Assembly: GCF_958450345.1 (NCBI RefSeq)
Contig: NC_088783.1
Location: 89,352,395-89,416,394, forward strand
Source of the DNA: Calliphora vicina
Lineage: Eukaryota; Arthropoda; Insecta; Diptera; Calliphoridae
Length of the DNA: 64,000 nt
Direction of reading: 5' to 3'
Position 1 is the stretch's first letter; each line of letters starts with the position of its first letter. The notes under the pieces were generated by a model. It did not search any database and was not told the DNA's origin. It was given only the letters and a program-made list of their open reading frames with translations. A program made the position numbers and the translations under genes. Of this stretch, positions 43,610 through 56,017 are shown in pieces.

Positions 43610-44022
43610 CAGATTATGAAAACCAATGTAACAGTTAAAAATCCGGATTTGAATGATAATATTTTATATTGGTATCTGTAGTTAATATTATTTCGCTTAA
43701 AAAATGTAAAAAATTTACTCTTTCTAAAAATTCAATCGCGATCCGGAGGCAGTAAAACTTTAAATAATGCAATAAGCTTTTAGATACATATTAGCTACAC
43801 CATTTGGCACATTTTTATCGCTGAGCCTTTCAAAAATGTTAGAAAAAAATTTGACCCACCCTACTAGGCAATGAAACCTGTTAATAAAGAATGACACAGA
43901 CGCATTTAAAAATATTCATCATACGAGTATTTCCTGACAATTAAACAAATGAAATGTTTATTTATTTAATTTTTACAAAAAAAAATATTAAATTTTTTAA
44001 AACCGAAACCGCGGTTCTAATA
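43610..44022. other. non-coding DNA ending in a CCGAAACCGCGG motif
   Basis: The sequence at 44000-44020 (AAACCGAAACCGCGGTTC) matches 35060-35080, so a transposon end is likely here. It is cut by the MITE that follows. Confidence 0.4.
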
Positions 44023-44523
44023 CAGTAATTTTGACTTACCTGCACAACCAACTTAGCACGATATTTTGTGCAGGTAAGTTAAAAGTGCAGTTAACATCAG
44101 TTAACTTACCTGCTCATTGATGCTGGTAAGTGCATTTAAGTTTACTGCTCAAAAAAGCAGTTAACGGCAAATAATTTACATGAAGTTTTGCGATGTTTCC
44201 CTTTAAAAATAACGACAAATTTGGTATTTTACTACTTTTAAAATTATTAAGAAGTTTACAACACAATTTTTTATTCAAAATAGTATTTTTCTTATTTTGG
44301 TTTGATTTAATTTTATATTAAGCAGCTAAATGAAATTTTTTTCATGAAAACCAGTTATAGCTTCCAAAAGTATTATGCACTTATCTTAAATGTGCAGGTA
44401 TGAACAATGCACTTAAATTAACGAATTTTTATGGAGTTTGATAAATAAATATACAAAACACAAGTTTTGTGCACTTATATGCAAAATGCTCTTAAGTGAA
44501 AGGCAGGTAAGTCAAAACTATTG
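44023..44523 (-). mobile_element. TA-flanked MITE (copy B)
   Basis: It starts CAGTAATTTTGACTTACC and ends GGTAAGTCAAAACTATTG, with TA at 44021-44022 and 44524-44525. It is largely collinear, in reverse, with copy A at 5423-5874, including CAGTTATAGCTT and TATACAAAACACAAGTTTTG. Confidence 0.88.
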
Positions 44524-44525
44524 TA

Positions 44526-45515
44526 TTATTATAAATACTTTTTTTTTATATTGTGCTTTCATAAAAGAAAGTATTTTTCAATTTAATTGTACGTGACATT
44601 TGTACGCCTATAGAGTGAAATAGATTTTGCAAAAATAAGAGTATCTGAAAAATAATATGGTGTTTGTGTTCCATTTAGAGGGTACTATATTTTAAAACAA
44701 TAAAAAGTTTTTTCGAAACATTGTTGTCCAAAATATCGATGCGAAAATTGTCGAATCGTGAGAGGCGTTATGTTTTCTTTTAATTTCTTACACTAAACCA
44801 AATATTTTTCCTTTACAATCCGTCATATTTAAATAAAAACAATCTTTGGATGATTTTATAATAAATAAAATTTAATAATAAATAAATAAATATTAAGGGT
44901 CCTCATGTAAACGCTTATATGTCTCGCAAACTGTGCAATCTGTGCATTTTTACACTCTCGCAAATGAACTGTCAAAAAATGTATGGAAATTCGTTTGCAC
45001 AACTCCGATAAGTTTGCGCGTCAATTTAGACTCGCAAACTTGAATTTATTGTGCATTTGATGAATCAGCTGCTTTTGTTTATTTTTATTTATAAGAAATA
45101 AAAATCAAAAAATATAAAAATTTTGTGCATGTGAAAATTGTGTAACTTTGGAACAGAATGATTGGATTAAATGGCATTGTGTCTGAAAACATTAACCAAC
45201 AGATAGAATATAAACAAAATCTTCCAAACTATGTATACCACCATTTGTTCCAAAGATTTAACTTTCATTCAACATTTTTCAAATTAAAATGTATGCAATT
45301 TGAACAAATTTTTTTAAAAGCTTTTGTTGAATTTATTTTTATTTGACATTTTTATCAAATATAAATTTTCTGTATAAACTTGCACAAAATTGAAAAGGTG
45401 AGTTCATGAAACACGTCGCGCAAATTTTGCACATTTGCACAAATGGGAAACTTAATCGTTTAAATTAATAATTTCGTACGTGACAAATTTGTCTTTTATA
45501 ATAAAACAATATATC
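44526..45515. other. AT-rich non-coding DNA
   Basis: Many short TTTGCAC/GTGCAAA motifs occur at 44925-45440, in both orientations, perhaps an eroded inverted-repeat element. No gene is seen. Confidence 0.4.
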
Positions 45516-45900
45516 TGTGGAGTTTGGACAAAACATCTTAAGTCGAGATAAGAAAATATCGTAGTTTTTTTATAATAAAACTAACTTTTCAAAACTCCGT
45601 TTACACTAATCTGCTTCTGCTTACGAATATTAGTTTCTGAGATATCATAAAAAACAAATTAACTTATTTGGAGTTGTTGTTGATTTGTTTTTGACAAAAC
45701 AACTTAATTCGCAAAAACTGTTGAATTTATCGATAATTATTTTATTATTTATCCTTTGTATAATTCTTTGAGACAAATAATAAAGTTTTTCAAGGACAAA
45801 TAATAAAATATTGATCGATAAATTCAACAGTTTTTGCGTTCTCCTGAAAAAATTGAAAATTCCACTTAAGTTGTTTTGTCAAAAGTTCACTGATATATTC
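45516..45900. repeat. inverted-repeat element (U)
   Basis: Related ends GGACAAAACATCTTAAG (about 45530) and CTTAAGTTGTTTTGTCAAAA (about 45867-45886) flank an inner palindrome. Its arms are CGCAAAAACTGTTGAATTTA and TAAATTCAACAGTTTTTGCG, at 45711-45730 and 45820-45839. Confidence 0.6.
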
Positions 45901-45921
45901 TGTAAATATACATACGTATTA

Positions 45922-46656
45922 GAGTGTTCCAAAAAAATTACTTAAAGTTTATAACAGTAAGGAAATTCGGCACATTCGCCAAAATATGGCCAACAAATTA
46001 GTTTTTCTCGAAAATCGCAAAATTTAAATCGCAGGTGCGGAAAAACTGTAAGAGGTATTGACATAATGTTTTCTTATTTTTATTCCCTATTATGTTCTCA
46101 ATAAATTACAATGTGAAGATTAAAAAATTCTGAAATTTGTTTAACAAAATTTTTAAAAATTTAAAAATGGAGTTTTGAAACTGAATAGGTTAACGGTATC
46201 CTACGAAGGCAAAAACTCATATACAAGTAAATATGGATATATTTTAAGTAAAAATAAGCTTTTATTTTAATATTTCTCAAAATATGTTAATTTTGTTCCT
46301 ACATTTCTTGTTCTATTGGACTGAGACACGTTAATGGCCTGGCGATTTTTTAATAACTTTAAAATTTTTTAACCAATTTTTGTGTTTTATATCTTATTAG
46401 AACGACAATTACGTACACATTTCGATTCTTTTAAATTAAATTGGAAAAGTAATTATTTAATGGCAAAATTTTTACAAAACCTGAAAAAATTGCATTTTTT
46501 CCCCTTGTAAGTGCACCTCAAAACTAAATCGCAAGTCGGCACGGGTTGCAATCATGATAGAAAGACAAAATTTTATATTTAACTATAGTTTTATATATAA
46601 AAAAAATATAGGGTATGCGTTCAAAAATTCCAAAAAAATAATTTTTTGGGACTCTC
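45922..46656. mobile_element. TA-flanked element, family F2 (copy b)
   Basis: It starts GAGTGTTCCAAAAAAATT and ends AATTTTTTGGGACTCTC; TA flanks at 45920-45921 and 46657-46658. The interior has AGTAAGGAAATTCGGC, CGCAGGTGCGGAAAAACTG and CACGTTAATGGCCTGGCG. It is non-coding. Confidence 0.78.
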
Positions 46657-46658
46657 TA

Positions 46659-47576
46659 ATATGTATGTATACAAAAACTAAAAAAATGAATAGAAAATAA
46701 ATGAATAGCCTAAGACATACCAATTCAATTAAAAAATTAAATATAGTCAGTTTAAACTATTATTTTTGCCATTAAAATGTTGTAATAAGCTCTGAATACT
46801 TTCACATAGTAATATTTTAGTGTTTTCTCATGTAACTTCACCTGGGTCTTTATTTCCTATTTTGAAGTACATGAAAGAATAATTTTGTAAATTTTGATTC
46901 TGCTCTTCTAAATAAGCAGAACTATTCTCTGTACATTAAAACAAAAATGTAAACATTTCTGAAGAATTTCATTATGCGATTGATTTTTATAAGGATTTGG
47001 ACACACATTTTTCACACGAAATCTTTCTAGCTAAGGAAGTAAATGCTTCCTTAGTACTACAAAATTAACTTCATTATTAAATTTCCATACTCGTATGCAT
47101 TAACGAGTCAAAATATCTGAGATCATACACATGCTAGTGCCATAAGGTTTATATGTACATATATTCGTATCATAACTTTCAAATGCTGTGAATAAATAAC
47201 ATAGATTTATATATTTACGAGTATGTACATGAACAATGAAAACAAGCGTATCTACGTCTCCAAAAAGGGTTGATTATTTTCAACCCTTTAAATCAGATTT
47301 GTTCGCATTTATCTTCTTTATCATTCTACTGACTACAACCACGTCCTGTGCAGTTATCAATGTATGCAAGAGAAACACCATGTTGACTGACCACTATGCT
47401 TAGGTACATGCTGTACAGTACAATGCAATTATTTTGACCAGTGGGTGTTTATGGAATAATTTCATTCAAATGTTTTACACATAAATTTCAAGATGGCGAA
47501 TTAAACTCAAAAATTAAAGGCATCATATTTACAGGGCTAAAAGTTTTACAAATAAACAGTAATTAAATAAAATTCA
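46659..47576. other. AT-rich non-coding DNA
   Basis: I see no gene, inverted repeat or match to other parts of the window. Confidence 0.45.
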
Positions 47577-48600
47577 CATGCGCAAAGAGGAAGTGTTGTC
47601 GAGTTTAAGTTTTGAATTTGGAACTCATGACCCCACCACGAGCGAGACCAGAGGTCCCTAAAGTAGGACACATCGGGTATGTTCAATTTTAAAAATGATC
47701 TTATTTCTTCGTTTGTGTTCCGATTTCAAAAAGCTTACATATATAGAATCTTCTCATCGAGCACTACATAAATCCTCGCCGTAGCATTTGAAAATTAAGT
47801 TTTCAACATTTTTGCCCACCATACTCCAGTTTTTTTATGACCGCAGTTCCAAATATTTCCCGATTTTCTCCACTTTTTTTATAGGATTAACAACAGATGT
47901 ATATGTATATCAAATAAAGAAAGAAGTGGTTAAAAATCACGGCTGAGTCCAAAGTTACATGCATTTGAATTTTAAAAAATAAAAAAGGCGATTTTTCGTT
48001 TTTTTTTTGGGGAAAAAAGTACTTTCATTCTTTTTAACTTATCTAAAAAATTTCTAAGCGGATGTATAATGAATTTGTACTTTTTGAAAAGCTAACTTTA
48101 CATCAAATATTTTAAATGAAAAAAAATTATAATTTTTGATACCGAGGGGACCTGGTCCATTCAAAAAATGTCTATTTTTTATGTAAAATTCTACTTTAGA
48201 GCAAAAATTCTCAAATCGCATAGTCGATATCAAATTATAATAATCTATTTTAGATGGCCCAATATGTTCTTAATCATTTTGTAAAGGGTTCCGATAACCC
48301 CTGGTATAGATATTATAGCCAAAAACCAAAAAATACCATTTTTGGAATTTTTCAATACTTTTTTGGGAATTGCGGGATTCCTGATTACAAATTTCAAAAT
48401 TTGTTTTCATTTTTCCATTTCAAAAAAAAATAAAAGTGGAGAAAATCGGGAAAAATTTGATCCGCGGTCATCAAAAAACTGGAGTAGGGTGGGTAAAAAT
48501 GTTGAAAATTTAATTTTCAAATCCGAATATCTCCTAAGCTATAAAAGATAATTAATAGCTACGACGAGATTTTATGTAGTGCTCGATGAGAAAATTCAAT
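47577..48600. mobile_element. H1 repeats in inverted arrangement (copy b)
   Basis: From 47577 to about 48320 the H1 sequence runs in reverse (CACATGCGCAAAGAGGAAGT first, then GGGGACCTGGTCCATTC). From about 48340 to 48600 a second part runs forward (TGGAGTAGGGTGGGTAAAAA, GTGCTCGATGAGAA). The two form a foldback-like pair. The CACTGTG end is missing. Confidence 0.6.
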
Positions 48601-49138
48601 ATATAGCACTCGTTCAACAATACTGTATTAACTCAAAATTTTAAAATGTTCAGTATAGGGCAAAAACTGTTTGTGATTACATTTTAAGAGAATTTGAAAA
48701 TCCGAATACATCATATTAAGCAAACTCCATTTGAATATACATATATTTACAATGTTTATCTTTAAAATTTTTGCAATTATTGCAAAATAAATCTATTTTT
48801 TGAGTTAATACCATTTTTCTGAAACTTATCGATATTTTTTTATATTATTTTATCAACAAAACAGTATCAACTCAAAATACAACCAAATTTAAATAAAACA
48901 ATTTGATTATTTTTAACTTGAATAAAGGCTTAATTCAAAATAATACATTTTTTTATGAAAATATACGATGTATTTCTATTTAAATTTTTTTATTAACTCA
49001 AAATAATACCTTTTTGTTGATACAAGGTCGTCACTAATTATCACGAAAATGGTCTCAAATGTGGTTTTCGAGATGAAAGAGTAATCGGAATACGTTGAAA
49101 TTTTTACAGTAGATATATATTGAAGACAAAATTATTAA
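48601..49138. other. AT-rich non-coding DNA
   Basis: The phrase TTAACTCAAAATAATAC recurs several times between 48620 and 49010. No gene. Confidence 0.4.
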
Positions 49139-49310
49139 ACCTTTGTGATAACTTCGAAATCGATGGAGAAAATTTTGATAAGTGAACATATGGCAAATAT
49201 GCCTCTCAAGTAATGCAGAAAAAATATATTCTAAAAATTATACAAGTCGTCGGACAGAATTGATTTTCATTCGCAAAAACATAAATTTTGCCATTAGTCA
49301 GTAAACATAT
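49139..49310 (+). repeat. dispersed repeat V (copy 2)
   Basis: A direct match to 181-352, somewhat diverged, with an extra segment (ATGGCAAATATGCC) not present in copy 1. Confidence 0.65.
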
Positions 49311-49599
49311 CAAAACTGAGGTAGCTAAAATATTTGAATGCGTCCTTGATGCAAATAATAAAATGCTTGAGCAAAAATTTAAAAATATAATTTGAGAACT
49401 AGAGCAATTTTGAAGAATATGGAAGGTTCCAACAATTTGATTAAATTGTTACTAGTTCAACATTTTTAGTTAATTTTTGTCATTATATTCCTGCCAATTT
49501 TTTTGAACTGATTTTACTTATTTTCAACAGCAAAAATTTCAGATCATTAGAGTAAATATATAAGTTTTGATTGACCAATAAAAATGGCTAAATGAAAAT

Positions 49600-49700
49600 A
49601 AAAAAGGCTAAAAACTGGCTAAAGGCTAAATTAATTTTGTTGTGGCTAAACAAGATTGAAAAGGGCTAAATTTAGCCAGAAAAGGGCTAAATTGGCAACA
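49600..49700 (-). repeat. lone hAT-style end with GGCTAAA repeats
   Basis: The inverse starts CAGTGTTGCCAATTTAGCCC, followed by repeated AGCC/GGCTAAA motifs. Ends of the CAGTGTTGCC type are common in hAT elements. The opposite end was not located. Confidence 0.5.
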
Positions 49701-50818
49701 CTGGTCGTTGAAAAGGTCTTTGAAATACCTTTCATTTGATGTCCATATTGTGTATGTACTAGGGTATTCAATCGATTAACCGTTAATCGGCTAACCGATT
49801 AATTTTGGACGGTTAACTGTTCGATTTTCAAATAACAAATAAACCTATTAATTTGTGTCGATTAACCGATTAACCGAAATTCCTTTTTTAGTGATGTTCG
49901 TCAACTTATCGACCAGTCAGTTTTTGTCTGATTTTAATTTTTTAACGGGTTTAGAAAGAAAATTGATTACGCTTTAAAATGCCGTGCATTTTTTGATATA
50001 TTTGTAAGTTATAAGTATTGTTTTTGTTAAGAATATCTAAACAAAACAAAATTCATCAACTTTTTTATTTTAAGTGGCTTTTCATTGCTTATTTTGCTAT
50101 GAAAGCTTATGCAAATTTATAGCAATGTATAAAGCAAATTTAGTTCTTAACAAAACATGGTTTTATTCAACTTTTCATTAATACGTTTTTTAGTAAAATA
50201 ATTGTAGATTTTAATTTGCAAGTAAATTTTTTCGAAAAAGTTTACAAACTTTAGCAAATTTAAACCGATTTTAACAAGTAATGTCTCGTTTTTTTCTATA
50301 TACAAATTTGTTTATAAGATTGTACAAAAAGAATAGGTTTTAATAGAAAATACATTTTATGTATAGATTTTATGAAAGCTTAATTCTTTGCCTTTCCATA
50401 ACTATTTACAATTTTTCGGTCTAAAAATGTGTGAGTTAGAGGTACTAAACTACTACGACCTATCGTAAAACAGTTTTTTCAAATTAACTAAAAATTTTGA
50501 GGGTGTTTCAAAATCTTTGGGTCTACAACCTCCACTTGGTCGCTTTTCAAGTTCTTACAAAAAGTGTTTTTTAGCAGTGTGTTAATATTTAGAAATTTAG
50601 AATCACAATTAAATATTTTCATTTCATTCCTTAAAATTTATTTAACTAAACTTAAATTTGTTCGCTTACGTCCGTCATATACATATTGATATTATTAAAT
50701 ACTAAAAACACTGCGACTTTATTTCGTTTTTGAGCTTACGCATTTTGGCCAATTCCAAACCTAGAGGTTTGTAAACAATTTTGAACATTTTTACAAACTT
50801 CCTATAAATTTTTTCGTA

Positions 50819-51228
50819 TTAATATTTCAGGTCGAATGACATTCGGTTTCTTTCTTTAGTATAAAGATTGTTTAAAATAGAAAAAAAAGCTTTGCTTACT
50901 GGTATTGAAAATACGAAACATGCAGCTTTTCTTAAATTCTCGAATTCATTCGTTTCACCTTTGGTAAAAAAATAGGACCATATCCTTTGACAAATCTCTT
51001 GGTATTTATTTATAAACTTCACGAATGCTGCTGTAATCAATATATGTATAGTTTATCGTTATCTATTTCTTCAGATATTTCAAGCTTAAATTTAAAAATG
51101 CTATTTTTTAAAAAAAAACGATGTTCTAAATAGCTGACCGCTGTTTTTAAAAAGTCTTCTACGTCAGTCTTATAAGTTTTTTGTTCATTAGGCGAAGGCC
51201 CTAATTTTATAAAACGCAACGCCTCCAT
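50819..51228 (-). pseudogene. C-terminal part of hAT transposase (family M)
   Basis: Two adjoining frames on the minus strand (51228-51037 and 51040-50819) read together as one protein with a slip at the junction. They begin MEALRFIKLGPSPNEQ and end CFVFSIPVSKAFFSILNNLY followed by TKERNRMSFD. The latter is the hAT dimerisation motif seen elsewhere as 'SIPG.NA..ERVFS..NNLW..ERNR.S'. The catalytic E region is altered (a short deletion before FSILNN). Most of the N-terminal half was not found. Confidence 0.72.
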
Positions 51229-51476
51229 TTTCTTTGCGTTGCATTAAATTACAATTTGCAAATCACTGCGTTCAAGCAAGTGACTGCTCGCGTTGTAACA
51301 TCTGATTCTTACGTTATTGTGATTGCAGTTGTTTGAAATTGTACATTTTATACAACGCAACGCTTACTTTTTTGTCACTTTGATTGTCAAATTTAAACAT
51401 TTTTAATTATAATTGTTTCTGAAATAAACATACTTATGTAACTACTTTAGGTTTGGACTAGCATCAAATGTCTGGC

Positions 51477-53390
51477 CAGTACCGCAATTCTTTGAGTTTT
51501 TATATATTCCTACCGATGTCGTTAAGTAACGAAAAATATCGGTTGCTCTAACGCATTTAATATTCAATATTTGAAGTTAACGATTTCTCTCGGTAATACA
51601 TATTAACGACGAATATAGTTAAAAATATAAATTTCAATATTTTTAAAATTAAAAAAATCATTTTTATTTATTAAAATGTTCACTGTATTTTCGTGTTGGT
51701 AGATAAAATTGTAGTCGTGTGAATAAATAATCTCATTTATATTTAAAAACCAAACACCAGCTCCCCCAAATACATATATTCGCGAAACCTACTGAAAACA
51801 GAAGAACAAGAGTTTTTTTTCTAAAAATCAAAGTAACCCAGTGTAATCCATATGTCTATGGCACCACAAGTGATCATTGATTCAGAATTTAGATATTTGT
51901 TGTTATAAGGACCGTCGAAAAATTCGGATGAATTTCCTTCTAAGAAAACGGTCTTAAAAACGATTTTTTAGCTTTTATATAAGTTTATACTCGTATCACA
52001 TCGCTAAATAAATAGCTCACTAGGAAATTTGAATATAGGGATAAACATTATACACTCCAGAAATGTGTTAAATAAGGATATTATGCCCCATATAAAAGTT
52101 GCTCTTAAAATTCGAATACTATTTTTTAAAAGCAAATGAGAACATTGTGCTAGTTGAAAAAACTGTCAAGCGGGGCACCCGGTGGGTTAAGCTAATTCGG
52201 GTACGCTGAGCTAACCGCGTAACTCAAAAACGGTTTATTTTATTGAACAAACTGAAAAAACCGAAATTCCAAAACAAAATTACCTTTAAGTAAGGCTTGA
52301 CATGTTGTAAATCTTCGCAGTCATTTTAGAAATATACATTTTTTTTTAGAAAAATTTCGAAATTGTGTGGTATGAGAATAAAAATAGATGGAAATAAATC
52401 TGTAACTTCTAAACCCTTACGCCGATTTGAATGAAATTTCACATGCACAAAGAGGAAGTGTAGTCGAGTTTAAGTTTTGAATTTGGACTTCATGAGCCAG
52501 GGACCAGGGGTTCCCAAAGTAGGACACCTCGGGTATGTTCAATTTTTAAAATGATCCTATTTCTTCGTTTGTGTTCCGATTTTTTTGAAAAGTTGTGGAC
52601 AGAATTTCATTATTTAGAGCTTATTTTATTTGGAAATTCGTTTTCTAAATGTGTAATAAAAATTAAGATCGTATATGCATTTTTCAATTTTTAATGCCGT
52701 TTTAAAAGCTAAAAATTTCGAAACTTTTCTAAAAAATTATTTTTTTTGCCAAAAAAAAATTTGTATTTCTAAAATGACTGCGAAGATTATAAATATGTTA
52801 AGCTTTACTTGAAGGTAATTTCGTTGCGGAATTTCGTTTTTTCAGTTTATTCAATAAACTGAACTGTTTTTGAGTTACGCGAATATATGTTGTGCAACAT
52901 CCTACATTTTCGAAATAACGGTATATCTCGAAAATTCGAGCTAACCTAAAAAAATGGTTATCACCACTGAATTCAGCATACCCGAATTAGTTTAAGCCGC
53001 TGGGTGCCTCTCTTGACAGAAGAAAAAGTATCAATTTCGTGCATAGTGTAATTAAGGCAAGTTAATTTGTATATTTAAAACTCAAATCAGTCTGTATCTA
53101 ACGAACACAAAAAGGTTGACCAATCGTACTTTCAAATAACGGCTTATTTAAAATATTTATGTTACAAAACCAACTTCTTAACAATTATCGTTATGGCTTA
53201 ACTAGAACATTTTATTTGTTGTTAACCTGACAAATGTCGTTATTTACCGACTACTTTTAACGAAAATAATCCGTATAATTCAATTCGGAGTATCTCTTAA
53301 CGATAAGTATTGTTAACTTATGAATTTTGATAACTTAACGACAAAGTTTTGTCGTTAAAAAGTTACAGAATTCCGGTACTGAGCTTCCAC
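51477..53390. mobile_element. inverted-repeat element X nested in hAT-M, split by J
   Basis: The ends CAGTACCGCAATTCT and, inverted, CAGTACCGGAATTCTGT face each other. GTCGTTAAG-type motifs lie inside both ends. No clear target duplication. J (52145-53045) sits in its middle. Confidence 0.5.
52145..53045. mobile_element. inverted-repeat element J (copy b), containing H1 sequence
   Basis: The left side starts TGTGCTAGTTGAAAAAACTG, then CGGGGCACCCGG. The right side runs GACTGCGAAGATTATAAA ... GAGTTACGCGAATATATGTT ... CTTGACAG, the inverse of the left with gaps. Positions 52373-52600 are H1 sequence (GAAATAAATCTGTAACTTCT, AAGAGGAAGTGTAGTCGAGT). Confidence 0.68.
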
Positions 53391-54179
53391 AAGTATCGTT
53401 CTCTACCCCAGCAGAAAACTTCACTTTTATGTTTTTAATATTTATTTTGTTATATTTTTGTGTCTTCTTTGAACAAATATTTTATGGATTCAAAAGTAAA
53501 TAAACACATACAGCTGTTTGGCTTACAGCATTGCCAACACGATATAAGTACATCTTTTTGTATGTTTTTATTTTAAATTTTAGTAGCAACTTATACAAAG
53601 GCAACCGCGGCTATGTCGAAATTTGACAATAGAAGTGACATCGTAATATTTCGGCGTTGACTAAACGCAATGCCGTAGTATTTTATAAAATTTTATATTT
53701 TTTGTTACGCGTCCACAACAGCGTTGGTGAAGCGTTTAACGCAAGTGATTTACACAATTAGGGCCGAAATTTTTTTCAAAATGCTGTTAACTTTGGAGCC
53801 TAAAAATTTGTCATTTATTCTACTTTTGCGGCTTATAAATAGCCAGTAGAAAAGTACGGTCATTATATCGAGCAAATCTAAAACTGTACACGAGTTATTC
53901 TCACAAGCTGTAAATTCCTGCATTATGTTTTGCATAAAATATAAATATGCTTCTGATAATCCTTAACTCTTACATTCTTCTTCATTGACATCATTAACAG
54001 AAATTCCACATGACACGTATTCCCATAAAGCTTTTTGGTATTTATTTTTTCCTTTCTTCAAAAAATACATACATAAGTTATTACTGTCTACTAATTAGTA
54101 GTAAGTAAATTTGAAGTAATAAATAATATAGATATTATTGTCGAAAATTTCAATTTAGCTGGACAAATGAAATTTTAGC

Positions 54180-54245
54180 TTGAAACTGGACAGGCATCAA
54201 AAAAGCTGGGCAATCCAGCCAAGTCCAGCCAGGCTGGCAACCCTA
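54180..54245 (-). repeat. lone transposon end
   Basis: The inverse reads TAGGGTTGCCAGCCTGGCTG and continues with repeated TGGCTGGA/CCAGC motifs. It has the style of a hAT end; no partner was found. Confidence 0.4.
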
Positions 54246-54551
54246 TTAACAACTGACATACATATTTAATTAACATGTCTTTGAAAGTTTGTTTGTATTT
54301 ACATTTTTTGAAAGGAGTCTTTTATCATAACTAAACGAAACTATTAAATTAATCAAAATCTAAAACAATCCAAAAAGGAATATCCTCTATCATGCTTTTG
54401 ATTTCTGAAACATATACATACAATCAGCGAGAGAGTTTTTTTCCAAGAAAAGTTTTATTAAATCTAAAGGAAAAAATCGTTTAAATTATATTCTTTTTAC
54501 AAAACATTATTTTAGAAGATCTCACTAAAACCCTAAAAAACTCATACATCC

Positions 54552-54875
54552 ATCATTTGCTGCAACAACGTCATAATTCAAAAAAAGTCGTTTCGAGAAA
54601 AACGTCTTTGAATGTTTTTTTACTATTTCTTAAATAAATTTTCAAAAAATCATGCGATTTCAGAAATATAAATAGTAGATGTTAATATCTTTCTAATCAG
54701 TTTTTAACCCAAATTTTTACCTTTCAAATATACACTCTCACACAAAAAATAATTGACTTTTTTGAAAACTGATAAAACTATATGAAAGATTATAGAATAG
54801 CGCATATTTTGTATTACTCAGTTCAAAAAACAGGGATTTTGAGTTATGACGTTGTTGCAGCAAATAGGCGATATG
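54552..54875. mobile_element. inverted-repeat element N (copy c)
   Basis: CATTTGCTGCAACAACGTCA and TGACGTTGTTGCAGCAAATA face each other. The interior has ATTACTCAGTTC and GTCGTTTCGAGAAAAACG as in the other copies. It is shorter than copy b. Confidence 0.7.
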
Positions 54876-55250
54876 TTTACAAAAATTATCTCAAATACCT
54901 TATTTGCCGTTTTTGTACACAAAATTCGTTGTTGTATTTTCAATTTAAAATGAAAATAGAAATTATTCGGTTAATCGAATAATTTTAAATTAACCGATTA
55001 TTAACCGAATAAATCTAAACCTCGATCAATTATTTGCTCGATTAACCGATTAAATCAGAAACTCGATTAATTGAATACCCTAGTATGTACCTACATGACT
55101 TTATTTATATCTCAGCCATTTGTGGGCCGAAGCCGTTCTATACCTGATATACTCATTTCAACAGACAGACGGACATCGCTATATTTACTCAGGCATTATA
55201 TTAGGGTGTCCCAAAATATTTTTTTTGGGAATTTTGGAACGCATACCCCT

Positions 55251-56017
55251 ATTTATACCCTACACCACCACAGTGGGGAGGGTATTATGCGTTTGTGCAG
55301 ATGTTTGTAACGCCCAAAAATATTAGTCTAACCCCACCTTAAAGTATACCGAACGACTTAGAATCACTTTCTGAGTCGATTAAACGATGTCCGTCCGTCC
55401 GTCTGGTTGGCTGGCTGGCTGGCTGGCTGGCTGTCCATGTAAACCTTGTGCGCAGAGTACAGGTCGCAATTTTGAAGATATTACGATGAAATTTGGTACA
55501 TATTACTTTTTCGGCCCAAGGACCAAGCCTATTGAAACTGGCTGAAATCGGTCCATTATTTCACCTAGCTCCCATACAAATGTCCCCTCGAAATTGAACT
55601 TTATCGGTCATAAATGTTTAGTTTATCTATGTATGTACACAAATTTCGCTCCAAATAAGTTTTATATATACAAAATTCATGTCACCAAATTTTGTTACGA
55701 TCGGTCTATAATTAGTCATAGCTCCCATATAGACCCGCTTCCGAAAATCACTTTAACATGCATAAATCGCTTAAAAATTTTGGTAAACACACAAAATTCA
55801 ACATAGTTAACTTTAATATAGACATAAATCACACGACCTAATTTCATGGTGATCGGTCCATAATTGGTCATAGCCCCCATATAAGGCTCACTTCCAAAAA
55901 TCACTCAAAAATATAAATTATTGAAATTTTAAAAGAAACATTTTTTTTGCTCTTTTACTTAGTGTAGGGTATTATATGGTCGGGCTTGACCGACCATACT
56001 TTCTTACTTGTTTTTAT
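55251..56017 (+). mobile_element. fly dispersed repeat G (copy c), uninterrupted
   Basis: It runs from TTTATACCCTACACCACC to GGTCGGGCTTGACCGACC and CTTACTTGTTTTTA. This copy is continuous where copy a is interrupted and so defines that insertion point. It contains CGATGTCCGTCCGTCCGTCT and a (GGCT)n microsatellite at about 55401-55431. Confidence 0.82.
55401..55431. repeat. (GGCT)n microsatellite
   Basis: About seven GGCT units inside repeat G copy c. Confidence 0.85.

Larger units (their letters stand above)
49760..55082 (-). mobile_element. old hAT element (family M, copy c) with nested insertions
   Basis: The ends are TAGGGTATTCAATCGATT and AATTGAATACCCTA, flanked by a perfect 8-bp duplication GTATGTAC (49752-49759 and 55083-55090). 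Both subterminal regions are full of GATTAACCG/CGGTTAAT motifs. A transposase remnant lies at 50819-51228 on the minus strand. Its 5.3-kb size is inflated by later insertions (51477-53390 with 52145-53045 inside it, and 54552-54875). Confidence 0.9.

Noticed and set aside
55071..55326. Two overlapping frames of 68-79 codons
   Set aside because: They straddle the end of hAT-M and the starts of F2 and repeat G; the sequence is explained by those repeats.
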